Source: Chrysochromulina tobinii (Eukaryota > Haptophyta > Prymnesiales > Chrysochromulinaceae). From it: 12,025 bases of DNA. Made by a program: the position numbers and the translations under genes. This document shows positions 5,784 through 12,025 of the stretch, piece by piece (within the stretch, counting starts at the first letter, position 1; every line of letters starts with the position of its first letter). Where the stretch lies: the NCBI GenBank assembly GCA_001275005.1, contig JWZX01002325.1, forward strand, positions 1-12,025, given 5' to 3'. The notes under the pieces were generated by a model. The model was not told where the DNA came from. It was given only the letters and a program-made list of their open reading frames with translations, and searched no databases.

Positions 5784-8600
5784 ATGGCCATGTGCAGTCG
5801 CGCCGATGCAGCTCAACAGGCAGTGATCGGCGCGGAGCACATTCGAGGCATGACACACCCCCAAAATGTGCTCATCGCGTGCACAAATCTGTGGAAGAAG
5901 CAAGGCGCCTTCACTGCATCGGTGAGTACGAGCTGGGCAGAGCGGTTCCTGGTGCTCACTGAGTCGGCACTCTTCTGGTTCGAGCGAGGCGGCGAAGGCA
6001 GCGATGGCCTCGGCCAGCAGCGTGGCCGTGTCGACCTGCGGGCGATACGGTCCATCATCCCCATTGAGACGCCGGGCAGTGCGGCTGTCACCACCGATGA
6101 GCTCGAGCGGCACGGACCCAAATACTTGCTCGAGGTGTCGCACATAATGTCCGGAGATGCGTTGCTCATCGGCGGCACCGACCAGGCGTGTATGCTCGCC
6201 TGGCAGCAGGCGCTCGGCCGGCAGATGCAGGCAGTCACCTCCTCCAGGCCCGAAGGAGAGAAAGAGGGCGACGCACCGGACCTGCTCAAGTTGGAACTCA
6301 CGGGCATCCACGCTCTGGGCATCCTGGGCAAGGCGCGCGAGGCGGCGACTGGCGTGGCCAAAGACATGCTCGAGCACGCAGGCATGGTGCGCGCGCATAA
6401 GCAGCCCAAGGACGGCTGGTCGACCCGCATGCTCGTCGTAACGGAGCACTCGCTCTGGTTTTACAAGCCGAGCAGCCGTCATGAGGACGACGCGTCGGGC
6501 TCGGGCTCGGTGCGTTCGGGCGACTACATCTTTGGGAAGGCGGTTGGGCGCATGCCGCTGGGCACCGCCAACGTGAGCACGGAGCGCGTGCGGGAGCCGG
6601 ATGGTTCCACGTGGACGCACATCATCGTACACGCGGGCGCTGTGGGCTTCTCGACCGAGTCGCTCATCTCGAGGGGGATCGCCAAGGTGGCGCGCACCAC
6701 CGAACGTGGCTCCAACCACTTCAAGGCGACGCTGCGCACGATGGACGAGGCACTAGCCGACGAGTGGCTCGCCGTGCTCCGCGCCGCGTGCGGCCGGCAG
6801 CGCTCCGCTGGGCTCGAACGTCTCCAAGTAGCCATCGCCCAGGGCGAGGTGCAGCTCGCGGCCAGGCTCGCCGAAGAGATGGCAGCGCTCGCGGCGGCCG
6901 TACCCGGCCGGCCGCGCACCTCGCTCTGGGGCGGGCGCGGCTTGTGCGCCTCGGTCGACATGACCTCCCCACCGCTGCTCAGCGTGAGCGGCGATGCGCC
7001 GGCCGTGGCGCGCGACTACACCGGCGGCGAGCAGACGGATGATGGCGCGCCCGGCGCGGCGGCGCAGGCTTCTGCCAAGTATCGGATGCAGGTGGGCGCG
7101 GCCGAGCACAGGCGCAGCGGCCGCTCGACGGACGAGCACCTCTCGTCGGACGATCTGGCTGAGGTCCCTGTCTCCCTAGTACCCGCTCGCCCACCACACG
7201 CCGAGCGGGGGGCCGCGATGCGCCCGGAGCTGCTCGCTTTGTGGCGCGTCGTCGCCATGCAGCGCGAGGCACTGCAGGCGGCACACGACGCACTGCTTGG
7301 CGTCGGCGCCGCCGCCGCCGCCGCCGCTGTGAGCAGCGCCCTCGCGGCATCAGCGCCCCGAACCACGCCAGCTGAAGGCGCCGACGCAGACGAGGAAGCT
7401 GAGGCCATCGACGCCCACGACGCCGCCGGACTCGACGCTGAGGAGGGCGAGGTCGAGTACCTCGAGGCCACGTGCGAGGCTGAGGCTGTGCGCAATCCGC
7501 CCGTCTCGGCCAGCACGCCTGCAACGCCGACGACCTCGGACGGACGCTCTGAAGGACCAGACGAAGGGTTCTACTCTGCGCGCCCCTCGGATGCAAACGA
7601 GGATGCCTCGCCGTCGTCACCGCCGCCAGCCGAAGCGTCTGAGAAGTTGCAGATCGCTGACACCTCGGAAGCGCGGTCGCCGGGAGGCACGCCGCTGCCA
7701 CCGCCACCGCCGACAACGCTGCATCCCGCCGAGGAGGAGTGGGAAGCGGAGGAAGCCAAGCCCAAGGCGGGCTTCACAATGGCAAGCGACGGTCCCAACG
7801 CCGCGATGATAAAGGAGCTTAGCCGGCTCTCGGTGACGAACGGTGACGGCACTCAGTTCGATCTGCGCGTCGGGCCAAACTACAAGCTGAACGGCAAGAA
7901 AGAGGCCTCGGCGATGCACGTGTACAATGCTGTCACGTGCGATGTGTTCAAGCGCAAGAAGTCGATCCAGTTCCACGTGTCCCAGAGGCTCACGCTGCCG
8001 CCCCCGCCCGATGGCAAATGGACGCCCAATCTGTCGGGGCTGCCGCGCCGGCTCGTGATCAACTGCATCCTGCCGGCGGAGGCGCCCTCACTCATGGGAA
8101 GCCCTACCGACGGCGCATGCTACCAGATCGTGTTGGTCTTCAGCGCGGCGGCCGCGGACCTGCAGCGCTGGATCGAGAGCAACTGCCCCGCCTCGCGCCT
8201 CTTCAAGCGCTTCTGGGAGGATGCCCCTGAGGGCGTGCTCCCGAGCAACGGTGACCTGGACATCAAGGAACGGATGAAGCTGCTGCCGCGCGTGGACAAT
8301 ATGAAGTCGCTGGGGCTCGGGTGGGTCGCGGGATACAACGGTAAACCGGCGCTCATCACGAAGTCTGGTTCCATCTACAAAGGCGATGACTATCTCGAGA
8401 TCTGCATGAACACGATGCGCTTTGCGTACCTGACCAAAAAGGGTGTCAACTCGCTCTTTGGGCGCATCCCCGACTTTGAGCTGCACGCGGCCATCACCAT
8501 CGAGGGGCGCGAGGACAGCGAGCTGCCTGAGCAAGCCGTAGCCGCCGTGCGGATAACTGGCCTCGACCTCCTCAAGCTCGCGTTTGAGCTCGAGGATTAG
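5784..8600 (+). CDS. Tandem PH-domain protein with C-terminal EDR2_C (DUF1336) domain
   Basis: Likely a membrane-lipid-binding regulatory protein. The ATG at 5784 has a good Kozak context (A at -3, G at +4) and gives 938 residues; an in-frame GTG at 5769 is not needed. PH domain 1 spans about 29-152 (NLWKKQGAF, WAERFLVLTESALFWFE, closing helix AWQQALGRQMQ). PH domain 2 spans about 200-340 (WSTRMLVVTEHSLWFYK, closing helix DEWLAVLRAACG). Residues 345-690 are a disordered linker with an Ala run, acidic stretches and PLPPPPP. Residues 692-938 are EDR2_C: FDLRVGPNYKLNGKKEAS, then RLVINCILP, SRLFKRFW, MKLLPRV, GKPALITKSGSIYKGDDYLEI and EDSELPEQAVAAVRI. Plant EDR2 proteins have PH-START-EDR2_C; here no START-like region is visible and a second PH takes its place. 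No membrane span or signal peptide is seen. Confidence 0.9.
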   Translation: MAMCSRADAAQQAVIGAEHIRGMTHPQNVLIACTNLWKKQGAFTASVSTSWAERFLVLTESALFWFERGGEGSDGLGQQRGRVDLRAIRSIIPIETPGSAAVTTDELERHGPKYLLEVSHIMSGDALLIGGTDQACMLAWQQALGRQMQAVTSSRPEGEKEGDAPDLLKLELTGIHALGILGKAREAATGVAKDMLEHAGMVRAHKQPKDGWSTRMLVVTEHSLWFYKPSSRHEDDASGSGSVRSGDYIFGKAVGRMPLGTANVSTERVREPDGSTWTHIIVHAGAVGFSTESLISRGIAKVARTTERGSNHFKATLRTMDEALADEWLAVLRAACGRQRSAGLERLQVAIAQGEVQLAARLAEEMAALAAAVPGRPRTSLWGGRGLCASVDMTSPPLLSVSGDAPAVARDYTGGEQTDDGAPGAAAQASAKYRMQVGAAEHRRSGRSTDEHLSSDDLAEVPVSLVPARPPHAERGAAMRPELLALWRVVAMQREALQAAHDALLGVGAAAAAAAVSSALAASAPRTTPAEGADADEEAEAIDAHDAAGLDAEEGEVEYLEATCEAEAVRNPPVSASTPATPTTSDGRSEGPDEGFYSARPSDANEDASPSSPPPAEASEKLQIADTSEARSPGGTPLPPPPPTTLHPAEEEWEAEEAKPKAGFTMASDGPNAAMIKELSRLSVTNGDGTQFDLRVGPNYKLNGKKEASAMHVYNAVTCDVFKRKKSIQFHVSQRLTLPPPPDGKWTPNLSGLPRRLVINCILPAEAPSLMGSPTDGACYQIVLVFSAAAADLQRWIESNCPASRLFKRFWEDAPEGVLPSNGDLDIKERMKLLPRVDNMKSLGLGWVAGYNGKPALITKSGSIYKGDDYLEICMNTMRFAYLTKKGVNSLFGRIPDFELHAAITIEGREDSELPEQAVAAVRITGLDLLKLAFELED
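7308..7325 (+). repeat. (GCC)6 trinucleotide run encoding polyalanine
   Basis: Six GCC codons followed by GCT encode seven alanines in the linker of the PH/EDR2_C protein. The run is in frame and probably length-variable between alleles. Confidence 0.85.
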
Positions 8601-8648
8601 AACAGCCGGCTGAAATTTATACGTTCTCGGACGTGAGCTCGATACAAC

Positions 8649-8662
8649 GGGGGGGGGGGGGG
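8649..8662 (+). repeat. G14 homopolymer
   Basis: Fourteen consecutive G residues about 50 bp after the stop codon of the PH/EDR2_C gene. It could form a G-rich structure on the plus strand, or it could reflect assembly uncertainty in run length. Confidence 0.9.
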
Positions 8663-8974
8663 CTTATAATGCCTCGGATCCACTCGGGATCAACCTGGTC
8701 AACCTACCTGCCACTGAGTTCAAAATCAGGTGGGGGTGATAGTGTGAGAATGCAGAATCCAGGGCGGAAAGAATACCGGTCGCGGTAGAGAATGTACCCC
8801 GGTCCCCCGCCCGGCGCTAGCGCGACGCGCGCTCTTGACCCAAGGAAGGGGGGACGTTCCAGCCACGGTCAGGGTGACCCAGTGTATGTTGAAAGTGACT
8901 TTTTGAGTGGGGGGAGATGAGGGACCGCGACCCTTTCAAACCCGACCCCACGAAGGCCAAACAGTGGTTTCGAG

Positions 8975-9025
8975 CCGGGTAAAACCCGGTTTACCTGAAC
9001 TTTTTCACGCAAAACCCGGGTAAAC
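8975..9025. repeat. Nested inverted repeats built from ACCCGG and GGTAAACC motifs
   Basis: CCGGGT (8975-8980) and ACCCGG (8984-8989) form a tight stem around AAA. GGTAAA (8978-8983) also pairs with TTTACC (8990-8995). GGTTTACC (8988-8995) pairs perfectly with GGTAAACC (9018-9025). The 8-bp palindrome ACCCGGGT lies at 9014-9021. The arms can therefore form alternative hairpins immediately upstream of the ATG at 9048. A regulatory role, or a mobile-element terminus, is possible but not shown. Confidence 0.5.
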
Positions 9026-9047
9026 CTGGACCGTACCTGGGTGAGCG

Positions 9048-9527
9048 ATGCCGGAGCTCATTCGCGGCACTTGTGCTCACTGCGAGGCGGAGGAGGTCAT
9101 CCTCAAGTACGCTCGGCACACGATGTGCAGCAAGTACGCGTGCCAGGCGGCCGCGCACTTGCTCGTCATCGCTCGCAGGTCCAAGGCGCAGAGTGAAGAG
9201 CGCAATCCAAAGGCAGCAGCGCCAACGTATTGCTACAAGATCCACTCCATCCACGGCCAGCGCGACGTGGATCCGGGGCAGTTGACAGCGAAGAAACGCC
9301 GAAACGCCGTTGACGACGCCGACTACGAGGATGCGTACCTGGTGCACGGTGACTTTGGTGAAGACGCTGACGACGATGGCTACAAGGACACGCGCTGGGT
9401 GCTGCTCAGTGACATCCTCACCTTGAGCGCGACGGACTTGAAGGTAGTGGTCACGTACGAGAAGACGCTGAACAAGCGGCAGGAGAAGAAGCGGCGCGCG
9501 CTCGAGGTTGCGGGTGATGAGGAGTGA
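9048..9527 (+). CDS. Hypothetical Cys-rich, basic/acidic small protein (159 aa)
   Basis: I do not recognise this protein. The ATG at 9048 is the first in frame after a TGA two codons upstream, with G at -3. Residues 9-32 contain CAHC and, 15 residues later, CSKYAC, a spacing (C-x2-C-x15-C-x4-C) that could bind zinc. Residues 60-140 read like one small globular domain: TYCYKIHSIHGQRDVD, then YEDAYLVHGDFGED, then TRWVLLSDIL, loosely similar in rhythm to chromo-like folds; this is a guess. The last 25 residues are a basic helix (KRQEKKRRAL) suited to nuclear localisation or nucleic-acid binding. There is no signal peptide or membrane segment. It converges on the minus-strand gene at 9739-10492, with which it shares an AT-rich 3' spacer. 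Confidence 0.6.
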   Translation: MPELIRGTCAHCEAEEVILKYARHTMCSKYACQAAAHLLVIARRSKAQSEERNPKAAAPTYCYKIHSIHGQRDVDPGQLTAKKRRNAVDDADYEDAYLVHGDFGEDADDDGYKDTRWVLLSDILTLSATDLKVVVTYEKTLNKRQEKKRRALEVAGDEE

Positions 9528-9738
9528 AGGGAAGGGCTCCATTTCCCGACGGGGCCGATGTTGATCGGGCCCATAAAGGACGTTAGTCGGGCGCGCGCGC
9601 TGTAACGGCGCTTTGTCTTCTACTCTAACACAATACAATCCCAACGATTCTTCTTATGTGCATATTCTTCTTCTTATGCGCTGCAAATCATACTTTTACT
9701 AACGCTAATTCGTTAATCAGACTGTAATCAGCATGTAA
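9528..9738. other. AT-rich spacer between convergent genes
   Basis: The first third is GC-rich; from about 9605 the base composition drops to clearly AT-rich, unlike the rest of the window. It contains two near copies of ATTCTTCTTATGxGC (9647-9682) and an 11-bp-period repeat at its right end. Both flanking genes end here, so this is the likely site of 3' end formation for both. Confidence 0.45.
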
Positions 9739-9742
9739 TCAC
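9714..9742. repeat. TAATCA repeat with 11-bp period
   Basis: TAATCAG starts at 9714 and 9725 and TAATCAC at 9736, each followed by a variable 4-mer. The third copy overlaps the stop codon (9741-9739, minus) of the neighbouring gene. Confidence 0.6.
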
Positions 9743-10492
9743 GTATCCATGCAGTCGATGCGGGTGCTCACATCGAGATTCCGTGCAAGGCGCCAGCGCA
9801 TCTTGGGGTCGTATGGCGGCTCAACCTGATGCTTTGCATTCTTCTTGGCGCGTGCTGCCTGCTGCCGCTTCTCGGGCGGGGGCTGGGGTGGGGCCAGCTT
9901 GAAGTCGTTTTTCTGACGGCCCTGTACTGCACGCAGCTCGCATGAGTTGATCACAAGGATCTCGGTGCCGACTTTTGCGTGGCGCAGGAAGGTGAGGCCC
10001 TCTGGGTCATCTGCAGTGCGATGGTAGTAGCAGCGGAGGAGGATGGCACACTCGCCCGCATCGTAGCGAAGCGCCTTGATGCCACGAAAGGCCACCTTCC
10101 AGCCCGCCTCGCCCTCAAGGGGTCGGCCATTGCTGTCGACGATCAAATGGCCCTGCCAAGATAGGAGAGCCCCTGCGGCTAGCGTCGCCCAGCAATAGCC
10201 CAGCGTCGCCAAGCTGGCACGCCCAGAAATGGCCGGGGCGCATGTGCACCAGCTCCTCCTCTGCCCAGAGTACGCGCGCCTGCACCGCCGCAAACCTGTC
10301 TGCGCCTGTTTTCAGCAAGAGCTGCTTCAGCTCCTTCCAGAGCTCCTGCTGGCGCGCCTTGGCGTTGCGCTGGCCCGCTGCCTGGGTGCAGGTGATAGTG
10401 GCCTCCTCGTAGCTGTGCCGGGAGCCTCGCCCGTACTCATACTCGTTGAGGTGGCGGCGCTTGCAGCCGGCGATGTCGAGAAGGTTGTCCAT
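9739..10492 (-). CDS. Hypothetical protein with coding split over two frames (intron or frameshift)
   Basis: Two overlapping minus-strand frames look like parts of one protein. Frame A (ATG at 10492, stop near 10115) begins MDNLLDIAGCKRRHLNEYEY, has a helix-rich middle (CTQAAGQRNAKARQQELWKE, AAVQARVLWAEEELVHMRPG) and HFWACQLGDAG near its end. Frame B (open from 10293 to the stop at 9739) continues with FRGIKALRYDAGECAILLRC, YYHRTADDPEGLTF and VGTEILVINSCELRAV, then a Pro/Lys-rich linker and YDPKMRWRLARNLDVSTRI. Moving from A to B needs one extra base skipped or an intron between about 10290 and 10115; I cannot place a convincing splice pair. Frame A is also open upstream to 10561 and includes CWCPAHC, a possible zinc-binding cluster, so the start is uncertain. 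The CAILLRCYYHRTADDPEG part resembles BAH-like strands only loosely. The function is unknown; it may be a decaying copy of a repeated family. Confidence 0.5.
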
Positions 10493-10548
10493 GCCCTCAC
10501 CTGTGTCAAAGGCAAGGCAGTGTGCTGGGCACCAGCAGCTGTATCTAG

Positions 10549-10665
10549 TCGCCCGAGTGGTCTAGTATATTTTCCATGTTTATCAGAACAGGCCCCAACC
10601 CGCTAGCGCTACCGATCAAGACCCTGTACACGCGACCTCGGTTGGGAATTTGAGTCGTACAGTCG
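10549..10665 (+). repeat. Dispersed repeat, copy 1
   Basis: The core is GAGTGGTCTA, then CATGTTTATCA (10575-10585), then GGCCCCAACCCG, then a block ending in GTTGGGAATTTGAGTCG. The same blocks in the same order recur in copies 2 and 3. This copy overlaps the 5' end of the minus-strand gene that ends at 9739. Confidence 0.6.
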
Positions 10666-10679
10666 ACGTGGTCCTGGTC

Positions 10680-10698
10680 GCGGATAACGGCTATCCGC
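10680..10698. repeat. Perfect 7-bp stem hairpin
   Basis: GCGGATA (10680-10686) pairs with TATCCGC (10692-10698) around a 5-nt loop (ACGGC). It lies between repeat copies 1 and 2. Confidence 0.6.
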
Positions 10699-10787
10699 TA
10701 TGTATGGGTATGGCCGCTAACATGGCCGCTATCGTCGCTGCCGCCCTGCTCGAACAAAGCTCGAACACGGCACGAGCGGGGAAGCGG

Positions 10788-10890
10788 GTCTACTGTATGA
10801 TTCATGTTTATCACGGGCCCCCAACCCGAGCTGCGCGGCACCTTGTTCGCTTGTTGTCACCTGTTTGGGAATTGAATGGATTGACCGTCG
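10788..10890 (+). repeat. Dispersed repeat, copy 2
   Basis: It shares GGTCTACT, CATGTTTATCA (10803-10813), GGGCCCCCAACCCG and CACCTGTTTGGGAATTGAAT with the other copies in the same order. The 228-bp offset from copy 1 shows that copies are not evenly spaced. Confidence 0.6.
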
Positions 10891-10940
10891 GGGGTGGGGG
10901 CGGGGAGTGGAGGTCCACCGTCGAGTCTCTCGTCGAAATC

Positions 10941-11016
10941 TCGTCGAGTGGTCTACTTCTAGGTCTACTATGTTTCATGTTTATCAGGCCCGGAACCCTC
11001 TACACCTGTTTGGAGG
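10941..11016 (+). repeat. Dispersed repeat, copy 3 (shorter)
   Basis: It shares TCGAGTGGTCTA, GTCTACTATG, CATGTTTATCA (10976-10986), GGCCCGGAACCC and CTACACCTGTTTGG with the other two copies. The end block with GGGAATT is lost or too diverged to see. Confidence 0.55.
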
Positions 11017-11567
11017 CGGAGGCAAGGCCAAGGCGGGAACAGGCGGAAACGCGCGGCCGAATGCGAATCGGACGTGGCTTCACCCGGTCGCCGGTGGATT
11101 CCGTTAGTACGCCGGCGCGCGTCAACCGAACGAGCCGGAGCCCGCGTTCTATAGACGAGTATACGATAGCGTAGCGTACCGCGCGATATATTAATGCCGC
11201 TTACCGCCGAGCGGGACGTTAGCACACGTGTGTACTGTCGAGTGTGCACTTAACGCGTACCGACCAAACCCGCGTGAACCACGCTCCACGGCGGCGATAC
11301 GGGCGGCCGGCAGCGTCGCGCGCACGACCCGCACGTGTCCCGCCTCAACGCGCCGACCCGGGACCCACACGACCTTGCAGACCTGCTCAACCATCCAGCG
11401 CCCTCAGCGGCAGTCTCCACTCAGTCGTCTCCGCCCTTGTCGATGGCCCATACAAACCTCGATACAAACCCATACAATATGCTTGCACAGCACTTCAGTC
11501 GGGGTTGCTTCCGAACTTCTGCCTCCTTCCTCCACTCGCTACGGCCCATCGCCCTAGTTGGAGTGCA

Positions 11568-12025
11568 TCAAAGGCCGGGGGGCACTCGGTTGTGCGTCTT
11601 GCAAAAGGGGCACGCAGCAATAGGGGCATTCGGCGGCACACCAAATTGTTGTTTGCAATTGTAGCACGCCATCTTGGGAGTAGGGCGAGCCGGCTGCTGC
11701 GCTTGCTGCGGCGCACCGTACGGCTGCGCGTGCTGGACGCCGCCATATGGCTGCGCACGCTGTGGTGCACCGTGCTGCGCCTGCTGCGGCGCACCGTACG
11801 GCTGCGCGTGCTGGACGCCGCCGTATGGCTGCGCTTGCTGCGGCGCGGTGTACGCTTGCTGCGGCGCACCGTACGGCTGAGCTTGTTGCGGTGCACTGTA
11901 CGGTTGAGTAGGCGCTGGGCACGGCGTCGCACGCTGCGGTACCACCTGCGTCGGCGGCGGTGGGGGGCCACCGGCCTGATGATCTGAATGCGCTCGACCT
12001 TACGGGCATCCGAGATTTGTTGCGC
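11568..12025 (-). CDS. PYGAPQQ-repeat protein with C-terminal LSD1-like zinc ribbon (5' partial)
   Basis: The stop TGA is at 11570-11568 and the gene runs off the right edge. The C-terminal 34 residues begin MACYNCKQQF at 11672 and hold two CxxC pairs (CYNC and CPFC, 13 residues apart) followed by KTHNRVPP, the layout of LSD1-type and related small zinc ribbons. Before it lies a Pro/Gln/Ala-rich repeat domain of about 80 residues built from AQPYGAPQQ and AQPYGGVQH units, probably disordered or prion-like. Upstream of about 11965 this frame meets a TAA at 12002-12000, whereas the neighbouring frame reads ISDARKVERIQIIRPVA, which looks coding. A one-base change in the G6 run at 11962-11967 would join them; an intron ending in ATCATCAG is the alternative. 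Partners are unknown; zinc ribbons of this type often bind proteins. Confidence 0.65.
11703..11900 (-). repeat. Tandem coding repeat, 27-bp and 78-bp periods
   Basis: The basic unit of about 27 bp encodes AQPYGAPQQ or AQPYGGVQH. A higher-order 53-bp block is duplicated with one mismatch at 11704-11756 and 11782-11834, 78 bp (26 codons) apart. The reading frame of the minus-strand gene is kept throughout, and the Cys-rich or Arg-rich frames on the plus strand are antisense reflections of it. Confidence 0.85.

Larger units (their letters stand above)
8601..9047. other. Intergenic region with poly-G run and inverted repeats
   Basis: I see no protein-coding frame of note. The segment starts with the likely 3' UTR of the PH/EDR2_C gene, then a run of 14 G (8649-8662), a CTTATAAT stretch at 8663-8670, a C/G-rich stretch near 8795-8835, GGGTGACCC near 8872, and nested inverted repeats at 8975-9025 just ahead of the 9048 gene. 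I looked for tRNA, 5S rRNA and spliceosomal RNA signatures and found none that I can support. Confidence 0.4.
10493..11567. other. Gene-poor region with three diverged repeat copies
   Basis: No credible protein-coding gene is visible. The region holds the upstream open frame of the 9739-10492 gene (to 10561), three copies of a roughly 100-bp repeat (about 10549, 10788 and 10941 onward), a perfect hairpin at 10680-10698, a tandem ATGGCCGCTA (10709-10718 and 10722-10731), a GGGGGTGGGGG tract near 10890, and an AT-rich patch near 11150-11195. The right half (11200-11567) has no distinct signal; it probably includes the 3' UTR of the minus-strand repeat protein. Confidence 0.45.

Noticed and set aside
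5924-5945. Possible tiny intron (GTGAGT ... GGCAG) inside PH domain 1
   Set aside because: It would be only about 19 nt and not a multiple of three, and reading through gives an intact PH core.
8690-8760. TTCAAAATC resembling a tRNA T-loop, and a T-rich Sm-like site near 8900
   Set aside because: No acceptor stem, anticodon arm or snRNA core pairs around them, so they look like chance matches.
10650-11174. A 174-residue open frame on the plus strand through the repeat region
   Set aside because: It starts only with TTG, runs across repeat copies 2 and 3 and a G tract, and its translation has no protein-like domain pattern.
11674-11880. Cys-rich plus-strand repeat that looks like a metallothionein or keratin-like protein
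   Set aside because: The CGAPYGCAC pattern comes from reading the same 27-bp DNA repeat on the wrong strand; it has no independent support.
11703-11900. Regularly spaced repeats reminiscent of a CRISPR array
   Set aside because: There are no unique spacers; the units are contiguous, in frame, and encode a peptide repeat in a eukaryotic context.
11244-11987. A 247-residue plus-strand frame rich in Leu and Arg
   Set aside because: It is the antisense reflection of the PYGAPQQ repeat gene; the minus-strand reading has a zinc ribbon and a sensible repeat unit.

Overview
The window looks like nuclear DNA from a GC-rich eukaryote, most plausibly a microalga; a haptophyte-like alga is my best guess. 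No single marker proves this. The reasons are eukaryote-only protein types (a PH/EDR2_C lipid-binding protein, a p23-type CS-domain co-chaperone and a Golgi-type sulfotransferase with N-glycosylation sequons), strong G/C bias at third codon positions, Kozak-like rather than Shine-Dalgarno starts, divergent gene pairs with short shared promoters, and candidate GT-AG splice signals. I see no operons, rRNA, tRNA or CRISPR array.

Layout from left to right. Positions 1-465 are intergenic and hold small direct repeats and two hairpins. Positions 466-2244 (minus) encode a PAPS-dependent sulfotransferase whose frame stays open upstream to about 2352 and there encodes a signal-anchor-like helix. A divergent gene at 2498-4360 (plus) encodes a low-complexity coiled-coil protein that I do not recognise. 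Positions 4361-4646 are a repeat-bearing gap. A second divergent pair shares a promoter of about 175 bp: a p23-like CS-domain protein on the minus strand (4647-5609) and a 938-residue protein with two PH domains and a C-terminal EDR2_C/DUF1336 domain on the plus strand (5784-8600).

The right third is accessory in character. It has a poorly conserved spacer with a G14 run and nested inverted repeats (8601-9047) and a small Cys-rich orphan protein (9048-9527, plus). Converging on that is a minus-strand gene at 9739-10492 whose coding is split over two frames (intron or frameshift). A gap of about 1 kb then carries three diverged copies of a roughly 100-bp repeat. The window ends inside a minus-strand gene for a PYGAPQQ-repeat protein with a C-terminal LSD1-like zinc ribbon.

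The genes do not form one pathway. The left part reads as ordinary housekeeping, secretory and lipid-signalling genes, and the right part as lineage-specific, repeat-associated genes, partly broken or spliced. I found no convincing new multi-gene system. The most distinctive items are the tandem-PH/EDR2_C architecture without a START domain, the hidden signal anchor of the sulfotransferase, the p23 protein with a long unrecognised C-terminal domain, and the frame-broken gene next to a dispersed repeat family.
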